From Nocardioides terrigena (lineage in GTDB: Bacteria; Actinomycetota; Actinomycetes; Propionibacteriales; Nocardioidaceae), in NCBI RefSeq assembly GCF_003047265.1, contig NZ_PZYY01000009.1:1-64000 (forward strand): 64,000 bases of DNA, read 5' to 3'. The notes under the pieces are model-generated. The model saw nothing but the letters and a program-made list of their open reading frames with translations. It was not told where the DNA came from and did no database searches. Numbering within the stretch: position 1 is the stretch's first letter; every line of letters begins with the position of its first letter. Both the position numbers and the translations under genes were made by a program. Positions 45,993-55,545 of this stretch are shown in pieces.

Positions 45993-48911
45993 GTGATCGA
46001 ACCCCCCATGAGCTCCGCGGCCCGGCACTCGGCACGCGACCTGGTCGCGTCCGGCCTGCTGGACCTCGACTGGATCGCCGCCCAGCTCGGCACCGAGCCC
46101 GGCTCCGCCGAGGACGCCGCCCGGGCCGTGATCAACACCCCCGACATCTCGCCGCACCCGCTCTTCGAGGCCACCTGGCTCCCCGGCAAGGGTGTCTGGC
46201 AGGCCGGCGAGCTGCCGCCGTCGCTGTGGTACGTCACCGAGGGGCCACGGCGCAACCGGCTGGCCCCGCACCCGCTCATCAACACCGAGCGGATCCACGA
46301 GGAGAACGCCGCCGCCCGCGACCACGAGTTCGGGCCGCTCGCCTGGTGGGCCGCGCATGCCACCCGTGACACCCCGCTCCCGGTGCGCCGCGGCTACCCC
46401 CACATCTCGTGGGGCGAGTTCCGCGACAACGCGCTGCGCGCCGCTCGCGAGTGGCAGGTTCTGTCCTACCTCGACGCCAACCCGGGCGCCCACCAGCACT
46501 CCCCCGAGACCACCGGCCCGGTGGTCACCGTCCTGATGAGCGCGCAGGACGTCGGGCCCCTGCTCGGGCCGACGATCGCCGCGCTCCAGGCCCAGACCCT
46601 CGACCAGTGGGAGCTGCTGGTCCTCGACCGTGGATCGATCGACGCGACCGGGTCCATCGCCTCCGACGTGGCGGCCCGGGACTCCCGCGTGCGGGTCATC
46701 ATGGGCTCCCGCACGCAGCTGGGCCGGACCTTCAACCGCGGCCTCCAGCGGGCCCGCGGCGAGTTCGTGGCCTTCCTCGAGCCGGGGCACCTGTGGCACC
46801 CCGAGTACCTCGCCCGCGGCGTGGGGGTGCTCCGGGCCGGTGACAGCTCGGCCGTGCACGCCTTCCCCGGGCGCGAGACCCGTCTCTCCGGCGAGCTGGT
46901 GACCACCTCCCAGTTCGACCTCGGGACCACCCTGCTGCGGCGCTCGGTCCTCACCGGGCTCGGCGGCTTCGACGAGGGCGAGTCCGAGGAGACGGTCGCC
47001 GACCTCGTCCGCCGCCTGCGCTCCGGCGACCTGGAGTGGGCCAACCCGCTCGTGCTCCTGCGCGGGGTCACCGAGGAGGCCCCCGAGACGGTCAACTGGG
47101 AGGCCGCCCAGGCGACCGCCCGCGTCGTCGGGCAGACGAGCGTGGTGCTGCCCATGGGCACCGGCAGCCGCGGCACGATCGACTGGCTGCTGGCCGGCAG
47201 TGCCGACGTCGACGTCGTCGTGGTGACCGCGCGAGATCGTCGCGGCCCCCACCTGCTCACCTCCGCGCTCGCCGGCCTGCTGCCGGGGGTCACGAGCGTC
47301 TCGGTCCCGGCCGGGACCTCGATCTCCTCGGCCATGAACATCGGCATCGCCCACAGCTCCGGCGACACGGTGGTGCTCGTCCGGCCCGAGGCGCAGCCCG
47401 CGCCCGGGATCATCGGTCCGCTCGCCGCCGCCGTGCACCACGAGGGCGTCGCCCTCGTCCAGCCGCTGGTGCTCGACCGGCGCGGGCTCATCCTGTCCGC
47501 CGGGGCCGGCTTCCCCCGGGCCGACGACCGCCTCGGCCTGCTCTTCTCGGGCCACCCCACGTCCGACGCACGTCGACTCGGACGCACGGAGATCCCGGCG
47601 CCGGCCTCCCCCGTCGTCGCCCTCGAGGCCAGCCGGTTGACGGCCCTGCGCGGCCTGGACCCGCACTTCGAGGACGCGCTCGCGGAGACCGACCTCGGGC
47701 TCCGCGCGCTCGCCACCGGCGCCGGTCACAGCCTGCTCGTGCCGGACGTGACGGTCACCTCGCGCACGGCGTACGCCGATCCGGCCGACCTGAAGGTCGC
47801 CATGTCGGCGCTGCGCTCGCGACGCCACCAGATACCCGAGGACCGCACCTCCCACCTCTGGCGCGCGGCGGGCTTCGAGGTCACCGGTGTCCGGACTCAG
47901 CGGGTGTCGGCCGACCCGGAGGACCCGGAGTCCGACTCGGTGCTCCTCCAGCAGCACGTCGTACGCCGCGTGCTCGGCATCGACGAGAGCCCGCCGCGAC
48001 TGCGCTGGACCATCGACACGGCAGCACCGGCCGGCCCCCGGGGCGAGCGCTGGGGTGACACGCACTTCGCCCGCTCCCTGGCCGCCGCACTCGAGCGCTG
48101 TGGGCAGGACGTCTCGGTCGACTCCCGCGACGCCCGGCACCGCACCTCGCGCGAGCACGACGACGTCGTGCTCGTCCTGCGCGGCCTGGACCTGGTGGCG
48201 CCCCACCCCGACGCCCTCAACATGGAGTGGATCATCAGCCACCCCGACCTGGTCACGGCCGAGGAGATCAAGGGCTTCGACCTCGTCTACGCGGCCAGCG
48301 TCAGCTGGCCCACCCAGGTCCGTCGCGACTGGGGCCTCCGGGTGAGCCCGCTGCTGCAGTGCACCGACCCGCGCTACTTCCACCCCGACCGGGGGGTGCC
48401 CGACACCGGCCCGGCCGTGCTGTTCGTGGGCAACTCCCGCGGGGTCTTCCGGCACGCCGTACGCACCGCGCTGGCCGCCGACGCCGACCTCACCGTGCAC
48501 GGCGCCGACTGGGACGAGTACCTCGACCCGCAGATGGTGGCCTCCAGCGGCGTCCCCAACGACGAGGTCGGGGTGCTCTACGCCTCGGCCGGCGTGGTGC
48601 TCAACGACCACCACGTCGACATGCGGCGAGACTCGTTCCTGTCCAACCGGCTCTTCGACGCGGCCGCCTGCGGAGCCCGGATCGCCACCGACGAGGTGTC
48701 CGGGCTCGACGAGACCTTCGGAGCCCTGGTCCAGCCGTTCGCGGACGAGCACGACCTCGCCCGGCTGGTGCGACCGCCGTACACCGCGTTCCCGGACAAC
48801 GAGACCCGCCGCGAGCTGGCGAGGCGCATCGTGGCCGAGCACACCTTCGACCAGCGCGCCGCGACGCTCGTCGAGGACGCGGTCACGGCGCTGCGCGCCC
48901 GCCAGCGCTGA
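45993..48911 (+). CDS. Large multi-module glycosyltransferase (GT2 plus CgeB-like GT-B)
   Basis: 972 residues from GTG 45993 (ATG 46008 is also possible). An N-terminal region of about 165 residues with many Trp and His (LFEATWLPGKGVWQAGELPP, PLAWWAAHATRDTPLPVRRG) precedes a GT2 domain (VVTVLMSAQDVGPLLGPTIA, LLVLDRGSIDATGSIA, FVAFLEPGHLWHPEYLARGV). A second GT2-like region without DxD follows (about 400-620), then a C-terminal CgeB-type GT-B part (VLFVGNSRGVFRHAVRTALA, LSNRLFDAAACGARIATDEV). Likely builds a surface glycan or decorates a protein. Confidence 0.8.
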   Translation: MIEPPMSSAARHSARDLVASGLLDLDWIAAQLGTEPGSAEDAARAVINTPDISPHPLFEATWLPGKGVWQAGELPPSLWYVTEGPRRNRLAPHPLINTERIHEENAAARDHEFGPLAWWAAHATRDTPLPVRRGYPHISWGEFRDNALRAAREWQVLSYLDANPGAHQHSPETTGPVVTVLMSAQDVGPLLGPTIAALQAQTLDQWELLVLDRGSIDATGSIASDVAARDSRVRVIMGSRTQLGRTFNRGLQRARGEFVAFLEPGHLWHPEYLARGVGVLRAGDSSAVHAFPGRETRLSGELVTTSQFDLGTTLLRRSVLTGLGGFDEGESEETVADLVRRLRSGDLEWANPLVLLRGVTEEAPETVNWEAAQATARVVGQTSVVLPMGTGSRGTIDWLLAGSADVDVVVVTARDRRGPHLLTSALAGLLPGVTSVSVPAGTSISSAMNIGIAHSSGDTVVLVRPEAQPAPGIIGPLAAAVHHEGVALVQPLVLDRRGLILSAGAGFPRADDRLGLLFSGHPTSDARRLGRTEIPAPASPVVALEASRLTALRGLDPHFEDALAETDLGLRALATGAGHSLLVPDVTVTSRTAYADPADLKVAMSALRSRRHQIPEDRTSHLWRAAGFEVTGVRTQRVSADPEDPESDSVLLQQHVVRRVLGIDESPPRLRWTIDTAAPAGPRGERWGDTHFARSLAAALERCGQDVSVDSRDARHRTSREHDDVVLVLRGLDLVAPHPDALNMEWIISHPDLVTAEEIKGFDLVYAASVSWPTQVRRDWGLRVSPLLQCTDPRYFHPDRGVPDTGPAVLFVGNSRGVFRHAVRTALAADADLTVHGADWDEYLDPQMVASSGVPNDEVGVLYASAGVVLNDHHVDMRRDSFLSNRLFDAAACGARIATDEVSGLDETFGALVQPFADEHDLARLVRPPYTAFPDNETRRELARRIVAEHTFDQRAATLVEDAVTALRARQR

Positions 48912-48912
48912 C

Positions 48913-48928
48913 CCCGGGCGGGCCCGGG
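48913..48928. terminator. Small GC hairpin between the convergent glycosyltransferase operon and ftsY
   Basis: cccggg (48913-48918) pairs with cccggg (48923-48928) across a 4-base loop, directly after the stop codon at 48911 and 7 bp from the ftsY stop. Short and without a U-tract, so termination is uncertain. Confidence 0.35.
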
Positions 48929-48934
48929 TCCGAG

Positions 48935-50104
48935 TCAGCCCAGGAGGGCGTCGACGAAGGCCGCGGCGTCGAAGGGGGCGAGGTCGTCGGCCCCCTCACC
49001 GAGCCCGACGAGCTTGACCGGGACGCCGAGCTCGCGCTGGACCGCGACGACGATGCCGCCCTTGGCCGAGCCGTCGAGCTTGGTGAGCACGATGCCGGTG
49101 ACGTCGACGATCTCGCTGAAGACGCGGGCCTGGACCATGCCGTTCTGACCGGTGGTGGCGTCGAGGACGAGCAGCACCTCGGTGACCGGGGCCTGCTTCT
49201 CGATGACACGCTTGACCTTGCCGAGCTCGTCCATCAGGCCGGCCTTGTTCTGGAGGCGACCGGCGGTGTCGACGAGGACGGTGTCGATGCCCTGCTCGAC
49301 GCCCTGCTTGACGGCCTCGAAGGCCACGCTGGCGGGGTCGGAACCCTCGGGGCCGCGGACGACCTCGACGCCCACCCGCTCACCCCAGGTGGCGAGCTGG
49401 TCGACGGCGGCGGCGCGGAACGTGTCGGCGGCCCCCAGCGTCACGGTGCGGTCCTCGGCGACGAGGATACGGGCGATCTTGCCGACCGTCGTGGTCTTGC
49501 CGGCGCCGTTGACGCCGACGACCAGGACGACGCCGGGCTTGCCGTCCTCGCCACTGACCTGCAGGCGGCGGTCCATGTCGGGGTCGACGAGGGCGATGAG
49601 CTCCTCGCGGAGCACCTCGCGGGCGTCGCTGGCGGTGTTGCCCTCGACGCGCAGGCGGGTGCGCAGGCGGTCGACGAGCTGCTGGGTCGGGGCCACCCCG
49701 ATGTCGGCGGTGAGCAGGGTGTCCTCGATGGACTCCCAGGTGTCCTCGTCGAGCCGGTCCCGGCTGAGCAGGGCCAGCAGGCCGCGGCCCAGCGTGCCCT
49801 GCGAGCGCGACAGGCGCTGGCGCAGACGGACGAGCCGGCTGGCGGTGCTCTCCGGCTGGTCGAGGACCGGGGCCTCGGGAGCTGCCTCGGCCGGCGGCGC
49901 AGTGTCGAGGTCCGTCGCGGCCGGCGGGGCCTCGGTCGGGGCCTCGGTGGTCGGCGCGGTGGGCGCCTCGGTCGGCGGCGCGATGACGTCGGTGCCTCCG
50001 GCCGGAGGGACGCCCTTGCGTCGGCGACCCGACGTGACGAGCCCCACGAGCGTGAGCACGCCGACGACGGCGATGCCGATGATCAGATACAGCCAGTCAC
50101 CCAT
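48935..50104 (-). CDS. ftsY: SRP receptor FtsY
   Basis: A 389-residue SRP GTPase. An N-terminal membrane segment ([20 protein letters not shown]) is followed by a Pro/Ala/Thr/Glu linker (about 30-85) with TEAP-type repeats, then the NG domain: [49 protein letters not shown]. It docks the ribosome-SRP complex at the membrane. The transmembrane anchor is usual in actinobacteria. Confidence 0.96.
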   Translation of the reverse strand: MGDWLYLIIGIAVVGVLTLVGLVTSGRRRKGVPPAGGTDVIAPPTEAPTAPTTEAPTEAPPAATDLDTAPPAEAAPEAPVLDQPESTASRLVRLRQRLSRSQGTLGRGLLALLSRDRLDEDTWESIEDTLLTADIGVAPTQQLVDRLRTRLRVEGNTASDAREVLREELIALVDPDMDRRLQVSGEDGKPGVVLVVGVNGAGKTTTVGKIARILVAEDRTVTLGAADTFRAAAVDQLATWGERVGVEVVRGPEGSDPASVAFEAVKQGVEQGIDTVLVDTAGRLQNKAGLMDELGKVKRVIEKQAPVTEVLLVLDATTGQNGMVQARVFSEIVDVTGIVLTKLDGSAKGGIVVAVQRELGVPVKLVGLGEGADDLAPFDAAAFVDALLG

Positions 50105-50135
50105 GGGGCAATCCAACCAGACGGTGCGGATGCGC

Positions 50136-50315
50136 TCAGGCGCGGATGTCCTCGAACTCGCCGATGGTCGGCAGGGCGTCGACACCCTTGCGCATCGCGT
50201 CGCCCAGCTGCGGCACGACCGGGACGTCCTCGCCGCGGTGCGGGTAGGCGACGTACAGGACGACGGCAGCGGCTGCGACGAGCACGAAGACCATCACCAG
50301 GGTGATCACGAGCAT
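50136..50315 (-). CDS. Small single-pass membrane protein
   Basis: 59 residues: one transmembrane helix at the N-terminus (LVITLVMVFVLVAAAAVVLY), then a polar tail ending PTIGEFEDIRA. ATG 50315 was chosen because ggag lies about 8 bases upstream, while the ATG at 50324 is too close to that site. No family recognised. The order ftsY - small protein - thioesterase - smc is compact and same-strand. Confidence 0.6.
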   Translation of the reverse strand: MLVITLVMVFVLVAAAAVVLYVAYPHRGEDVPVVPQLGDAMRKGVDALPTIGEFEDIRA

Positions 50316-50429
50316 GGATTTCATCTCCCGAGTACGGCGGACCTGACCTCCAGCGTGGCACAGCCGGCGAGGGATCCCCATTCCGGAGGGATCCTCCACG
50401 TGTCGCACCGTGACGACCGTCACCGCAGG

Positions 50430-50882
50430 TCAGGCGCGCAGCAGCGGCTCCACCGCAGCACGGATGGCATCCGGCATGGGTACGACGGGCCGGTTGCCGG
50501 CGCCGTGCTCGTTGTCGACGTACACGTGCACGAAGCGACCCTCGGCGGCGGCCTCGTCGGAGTCCCCCTGGAAGAGGCCGATCCGGTAGACGATCGATGA
50601 CGTCCCCACCTTGTCGACGACGAGCCCCATCTCGATGGGCTCCGGGAATCCGATCTCGCGGAAGTAGCGGCACGACGTCTCGGCCACCACGCCGATCTGC
50701 GGCAGGTGGCGCACGTTGGTGCCGGTCGCCTCGAAGAGGTGCGCGTTGACGGCGGTGTCGAAGAGCTCGTAGTACGTCGCGTTGTTGAGGTGGCCGTAGG
50801 CGTCGTCGTCGCGCCAGCGGGTGGTCACGGTGCGCCAGGCGACGTAGTCGGCTCGGGTCGGCAGGGGGGCTCGCTCGCTCAC
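50430..50882 (-). CDS. Acyl-CoA thioesterase, hotdog fold (4HBT/FadM type)
   Basis: A 150-residue single-hotdog enzyme. TTRWRDDDAYGHLNNATYYELFDTAVNAHL holds the conserved Asp-x-x-x-HxxN site, with FVHVYVDNEHGAGNRPVVPMP at the end. Family members hydrolyse acyl-CoA esters, here probably medium or short chain. GTG 50882 (SERAPLP) is preferred; the longer frame adds an improbable Cys/Arg-rich lead. Confidence 0.88.
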   Translation of the reverse strand: MSERAPLPTRADYVAWRTVTTRWRDDDAYGHLNNATYYELFDTAVNAHLFEATGTNVRHLPQIGVVAETSCRYFREIGFPEPIEMGLVVDKVGTSSIVYRIGLFQGDSDEAAAEGRFVHVYVDNEHGAGNRPVVPMPDAIRAAVEPLLRA

Positions 50883-50975
50883 GGCGGCCACCCTAGGTCG
50901 TGGCTGCCCGGCCGTCGGCACCGAGTGTGCGCAGGTGCACCGCTCGGCTGCCCGTGGAGGTGCCGTCACGCACAC

Positions 50976-53900
50976 TCAGGCGCTGGCGGCGCGCTCCAGC
51001 CGCTGCGAGATGACCGCCGACACCCCGTCGCCGCGCATGGTGACGCCGTACAGGGCGTCGCCGACCTCCATGGTGCGCTTCTGGTGGGTGATGACGAGGA
51101 GCTGGGAGTTCTCCCGGAGCTCCTCGTAGATCTGCAGCAACCGACCGAGGTTGGTGTCGTCCAGCGCCGCCTCGACCTCGTCGAGGATGTAGAACGGCGA
51201 GGGCCGGGCCTTGAAGAGAGCGACCAGGAAGGCGACGGCCACGAGCGAGCGCTCACCGCCGGAGAGCAGCGAGAGCCGCTTGACCTTCTTGCCCGGCGGT
51301 CGCGCCTCGACCTCGACCCCGGTGGAGAGCATGTCGGAGGGGTCGGTGAGGACGAGTCGCCCCTCACCCCCCGGGAACAACCGCTCGAAGGTCGCGTCGA
51401 ACGCCTTGGACACGTCGGCGTACGCCTCGGTGAAGACCTGCTCGACCCGCTGGTCGACCTCGCGGACGATGTCGAGGAGGTCCTTGCGGGTCCGGCGCAG
51501 GTCCTCCAGCTGCTCGGTGAGGAACTTGTGCCGCTCCTCCATCGCGGTGAACTCCTCGAGCGCGAGCGGGTTGACCCGGCCGAGCATCGCCAGCTGCCGC
51601 TCGGCGGCCTTGAGCCGCTTCTGCTGCTCCTCGCGCACGAAGGGCACCGGCTCGGGTGCTTCCTCGCCCTCGGCGACCTCACCGCTGAAGGGCACCAGGT
51701 TGTCCGGGCCGTAGTCGGCCACGAGGCCGTCGACGTCCATGCCCAGCTCCTCGAGCGCACGCTCCTCGAGCTGCTCGATGCGCATCCGCTGCTGGGTGCG
51801 GGCCATCTCGTCGCGGTGGACCGAGTTGACCAGCTCGTCGTGCTCGCGCCCGAGGTCACGCAGCGCGGCGCGGGCGGCCAGCAGCTGCTGCTCGCGCTCC
51901 TGCCGGGACTGCTCGACCTCGGCGCGCCTGTCGGCAGCCAGCATCACCGAGCGCTCGAGCGCGTGCAGCACGACACCGACGGCGGTCCCGACGGCCTCGG
52001 CCGCCCGACCTTCGCGGATGAGGCGCTGACGGCGCTCGGCGGCGCGGGCGCGGGAGTCGCGCTCGGCCTGCGCGGCGCGCAGGAGCGAGTCGGCGCGACC
52101 GTGCAGCGCACGGGCCCGCTCCTCGGCCGTGCGCAGGGCGAGACGCGCGTCCATCTCGCCCTGGCGCGCCGTGCGGGCGGCCTCGACGAGGCGCTCGCGC
52201 TCGCTGGCGTCCGGCTCCTCGTCCGGGGCGTCCTCCGCCGTGGCCAGCCGGGTCTCCAGCTCGCCGAGCCCGGCCAGGTCCTTGTCGCGGGCCTCGATGG
52301 CGGAGGCGATGGCGCGCTCGAGGCGGTCGGCCTCGCCGCGGGCGGACCGGGCCGTCGAGCCGTACTGGCCGAGCTCCTCGGCCACCGCGGCCAGCGTGGC
52401 GTCCGACTCGTGCAGCTTGGCCAGCGCGACGTCCGCCCGCTTGAGAGCGTCGTGCCGCTCGGCCTCGAGCCCCGAGATGACGAACCCGAGCCGCTCGGTG
52501 CGGGCCGTGGCCTCCCCGAGCGCCAGCGTCGCCTCGTCGACGGCCGCCTGGACCTCGAGCAGGCTCGGCTGGCTCGACGAACCGCCCGCTGCGTAGTGGG
52601 CCCCCATCAGGTCGCCGTCGAGCGTGACGGCGGTGAGGTCCGGCAGGTCCGTGACGAGGGCACGTGCGGCGTCGAGGTCGTCGACCACGACGACCTTGTG
52701 CAGCAGCCGGGTCAGCGCGCCGGAGAGCTCGTCCGGGGCCTCGACGACGTCGAGGGCGTACGTCGCGCCGGCCGGGAGCCCGGGCCAGTCGCGGGTCTGC
52801 GCGGGCGCGCCCCCCAGGAGCAGCCCGGCACGACCGAGGTCGTCGTCCTTGAGGTGCGTGATGGCGTCGACGGCGGCGTCGGCACCGGTGACCACCACCG
52901 CGTCGGCGGCCGACCCGAGCGCCGCGGCCACCGCGGTCTCGTGGCCCGCGCGCACCGACAGCACCGCTGCCACGGAGCCGAGGAGCCCGGAGACCCGGTC
53001 GGTCGCCGCCAGCAGCGCCCCTGCGCCGTCCTTGCGGTTGAGGCCGATCTCGAGGGCGTCTCGCCGGGCGACGAGCCCGGCCCGGTCGCGGTCGGCCTGC
53101 TGGGCCTCGTCGCGGGCCGTGGCGAGCCGCTCATCGATGTCGTCGAGGGCCGCCACCGCGGCCTCGTGCTCGGCGTCGAGTCCCTCCTCGCCGGCGTCGA
53201 GCCCGGCGACCTTGGTCTCGAGCGCGGTGAAGTCGCGCTGGGCGCGGTCGGCGCGCGCGACCGCCTCCTCCCGCGCCGCCCGGAGGCGACCGATCTCCTC
53301 GTCGGCGGCGGCCGACCGCGAGCGGAGGGCGTTGACCTGGCCGTGCAGGCGGGCGAGGCCCTCGCGACGGTCGGCGGCGGCGCGCTGGAGCCCGGCGATG
53401 CGGCGGTCCTCCTCGGCAGCCGCGTCCTCGGCGGTACGACGCGTGGTCACCGCGGCCTCGAGCGCGGCGCGCTGCTCCTCCACCTCCGCCCCGATCTCGG
53501 CCTCCTGCTCGCGCACCCGCGTGGCCTGTGCCTCGAGCTGGTCGGGGTCGCGCCCGGAGTCGACGGAGTCGTCGGCGGCACCGGCGGCGTTGCGCATCCG
53601 CTCGCCCGCCAGGGACTGGGTGCCGCGCAGCCGCTCCTTGAGCCCGGACAGGGCGAACCACGTCTCCTGGGCGGCGGACAGGGCGGGCAGGTCCTCGCGG
53701 AGCGCGGCCTCGAGCTGTGCCTCGCGCTCGCGGCCGCGGGCCAGCTCGGCCTCGACCTGCTCGCGTCGCTCGACCAGCACGGTCTCGTCGGCCATCTCCT
53801 GCTCGAGCGCGGTGCGGGCGGTGACCAGGTCGTCGGCGATCAGGCGGGCGCGGGCGTCGCGCACGTCGGCCTGGACGGTGGCGGCCTTGCGCGCGACCTC

Positions 53901-54527
53901 GGCCTGGCGTCCGAGCGGCTTGAGCTGGCGGCGGATCTCGCTGAGCAGGTCGTTGAGGCGGGTCAGGTTGCCGTCGGTGGAGTCGAGCTTGCGGAGCGCC
54001 TTCTCCTTGCGCTTGCGGTGCTTGAGGACGCCGGCGGCCTCCTCGATGAACCCACGCCGGTCCTCCGGCGTCGCGTGCAGGATGGTGTCGAGCTGGCCCT
54101 GCCCGACGATGACGTGCATCTCGCGCCCGATGCCGGAGTCGCTCAGCAGCTCCTGGACGTCGAGCAGGCGGCACGAGCTGCCGTTGATGGCGTATTCCGA
54201 GCCGCCGTTGCGGAACATCGTGCGGCTGATCGTGACCTCGGAGTAGTCGATCGGCAGCGCCCCGTCGGAGTTGTCGATCGTGAGCTGCACCTCGGCCCGG
54301 CCCAGCGGGGGCCGGCCGGAGGTGCCCGCGAAGATGACGTCCTCCATCTTGCCGCCGCGCAGGGACTTGGCACCCTGCTCGCCCATCACCCACGCCAATG
54401 CGTCCACGACGTTGGACTTGCCCGAGCCGTTGGGTCCGACGATGCAGGTGATGCCGGGTTCGAGCTGCAGCGTCGTGGAGGACGCGAAGGACTTGAAGCC
54501 CTTGAGCGTCAGGCTCTTGAGGTACAA
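50976..54527 (-). CDS. smc: Chromosome segregation SMC ATPase
   Basis: 1183 residues. N-terminal ATPase half with LKGFKSFASSTTLQLEPGI and IVGPNGSGKSNVVDALAWVM, coiled coil, hinge around 520-640, second coiled coil, and C-terminal signature LSLLSGGERSLVAVAFLVAL with Walker B FYILDEVEAALDDTN. It condenses and segregates the chromosome with ScpA and ScpB. The start is a TTG at 54527, reading MYLKSLTLKGF as in other actinobacteria. Confidence 0.97.
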   Translation of the reverse strand: MYLKSLTLKGFKSFASSTTLQLEPGITCIVGPNGSGKSNVVDALAWVMGEQGAKSLRGGKMEDVIFAGTSGRPPLGRAEVQLTIDNSDGALPIDYSEVTISRTMFRNGGSEYAINGSSCRLLDVQELLSDSGIGREMHVIVGQGQLDTILHATPEDRRGFIEEAAGVLKHRKRKEKALRKLDSTDGNLTRLNDLLSEIRRQLKPLGRQAEVARKAATVQADVRDARARLIADDLVTARTALEQEMADETVLVERREQVEAELARGREREAQLEAALREDLPALSAAQETWFALSGLKERLRGTQSLAGERMRNAAGAADDSVDSGRDPDQLEAQATRVREQEAEIGAEVEEQRAALEAAVTTRRTAEDAAAEEDRRIAGLQRAAADRREGLARLHGQVNALRSRSAAADEEIGRLRAAREEAVARADRAQRDFTALETKVAGLDAGEEGLDAEHEAAVAALDDIDERLATARDEAQQADRDRAGLVARRDALEIGLNRKDGAGALLAATDRVSGLLGSVAAVLSVRAGHETAVAAALGSAADAVVVTGADAAVDAITHLKDDDLGRAGLLLGGAPAQTRDWPGLPAGATYALDVVEAPDELSGALTRLLHKVVVVDDLDAARALVTDLPDLTAVTLDGDLMGAHYAAGGSSSQPSLLEVQAAVDEATLALGEATARTERLGFVISGLEAERHDALKRADVALAKLHESDATLAAVAEELGQYGSTARSARGEADRLERAIASAIEARDKDLAGLGELETRLATAEDAPDEEPDASERERLVEAARTARQGEMDARLALRTAEERARALHGRADSLLRAAQAERDSRARAAERRQRLIREGRAAEAVGTAVGVVLHALERSVMLAADRRAEVEQSRQEREQQLLAARAALRDLGREHDELVNSVHRDEMARTQQRMRIEQLEERALEELGMDVDGLVADYGPDNLVPFSGEVAEGEEAPEPVPFVREEQQKRLKAAERQLAMLGRVNPLALEEFTAMEERHKFLTEQLEDLRRTRKDLLDIVREVDQRVEQVFTEAYADVSKAFDATFERLFPGGEGRLVLTDPSDMLSTGVEVEARPPGKKVKRLSLLSGGERSLVAVAFLVALFKARPSPFYILDEVEAALDDTNLGRLLQIYEELRENSQLLVITHQKRTMEVGDALYGVTMRGDGVSAVISQRLERAASA

Positions 54528-54686
54528 CGTGCTCCCCTGGCTGTCGGCGTCGGCGCGGTCGGGTGGTACTGCGATCGCGGCATCCTCTCAGACACCGGGG
54601 GAAGCGACGGTCCCTCACAGTACGCGTCGTACGACGCTGCGACGGGGACCTCGACCCCCGGCGCACCCACCTGTCACAGTGAGTGG

Positions 54687-55514
54687 ATGACCGAGCCCAT
54701 CGCGGGAGACCGCAAGGCCGGCATCGTCGGCGTCTTCGACCGTGCCGCCTCGACGTATGACCAGGTGGGCGTGACGTTCTTCGGGCCCGTGGCCCGCTCG
54801 CTGGTCGACCGCACGGCGCCCCGCCACGGGGAGCGCGTCCTCGACCTCGGCTGCGGGCGCGGGTCGAGCGCGCTGCTCGCCGCCCGCGCCGTGGGCCCCA
54901 GCGGGCGGGTGCTCGCCACCGACCTGGCGCCCCAGATGGTCGGCGGCCTCCGCACCCGCGCCTCCGACCTGCCGTGGCTGGAGGTCGAGCTCGGGGACGC
55001 GGAGCACCCGCCGCCCGGACCGTGGCACGTCATCCAGGCGAGCCTGGTGCTGTTCTTCCTGCCGGACCTCGATGCGGCGCTCGACCGCTACCGCGCCGCC
55101 CTCGCCCCGCGGGGCCGGCTCGGCTTCACGTGGTTCGGCGCGGCCGACGAGTCCTGGGCACCGGTGTACGACGCCATCGTGGGCGCCCTGCCCGAGGAGG
55201 ACCGGCCACCCCGCGACGTCACGTCGTCCGGACCCTTCGAGTCCGTGGACGCGCTCGAGAGCCACCTGGGCGAGCACGGGTTCGGTGACGTCGTCACGAC
55301 CGACGTCCGCCTCGAGGTCGACTTCGTCGACGCCGAGCAGTGGTGGGCGTGGACGTGGTCGCAGGGCCAGCGGGCGCTGCTCGAGGCCCACGAGCGCCAC
55401 GGCACCCTCGACGCCCTGCACGAGGTCGTGGACCCGATGCTGCACGAGAGGGCCGCGGCCGACGGCGCGCTGAGCTGGTGGACCGACGTGCGGTGCACGG
55501 TGGCCCGCCCCTGA
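54687..55514 (+). CDS. Class I SAM-dependent methyltransferase
   Basis: A 275-residue enzyme. VFDRAASTYDQVGVTFFGP, motif I VLDLGCGRGSSALLAARAVG, GRVLATDLAPQMV and a motif IV region WHVIQASLVLFFLPDLDAAL match UbiE/Coq5-like methyltransferases. The substrate is not predictable. It is a single plus-strand gene flanked by minus-strand genes. Its end forms part of a terminator hairpin. Confidence 0.88.
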   Translation: MTEPIAGDRKAGIVGVFDRAASTYDQVGVTFFGPVARSLVDRTAPRHGERVLDLGCGRGSSALLAARAVGPSGRVLATDLAPQMVGGLRTRASDLPWLEVELGDAEHPPPGPWHVIQASLVLFFLPDLDAALDRYRAALAPRGRLGFTWFGAADESWAPVYDAIVGALPEEDRPPRDVTSSGPFESVDALESHLGEHGFGDVVTTDVRLEVDFVDAEQWWAWTWSQGQRALLEAHERHGTLDALHEVVDPMLHERAAADGALSWWTDVRCTVARP

Positions 55515-55530
55515 GGGACGGGCCACCGTG
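55496..55530. terminator. Terminator spanning the methyltransferase stop codon
   Basis: cacggtggcccg (55496-55507) pairs perfectly with cgggccaccgtg (55519-55530); three further pairs inside leave the stop codon TGA (55512-55514) as the loop. It also serves the converging VWA gene, whose stop is 16 bp away. Confidence 0.8.
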
Positions 55531-55545
55531 CCGGTCCGTCAGCCC

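Noticed and set aside
45933-48842. Minus-strand frame of about 970 codons opposite the large glycosyltransferase
   Set aside because: The plus-strand reading has glycosyltransferase motifs and operon overlaps; the antisense one is low-complexity.
50706-55514. A plus-strand open frame of about 1600 codons opposite smc
   Set aside because: It is antisense to a fully recognisable Smc protein. High GC makes opposite-strand frames long, and its translation is low-complexity Gly/Arg/Val/Leu. Only its last 276 codons (from 54687) are a real gene.
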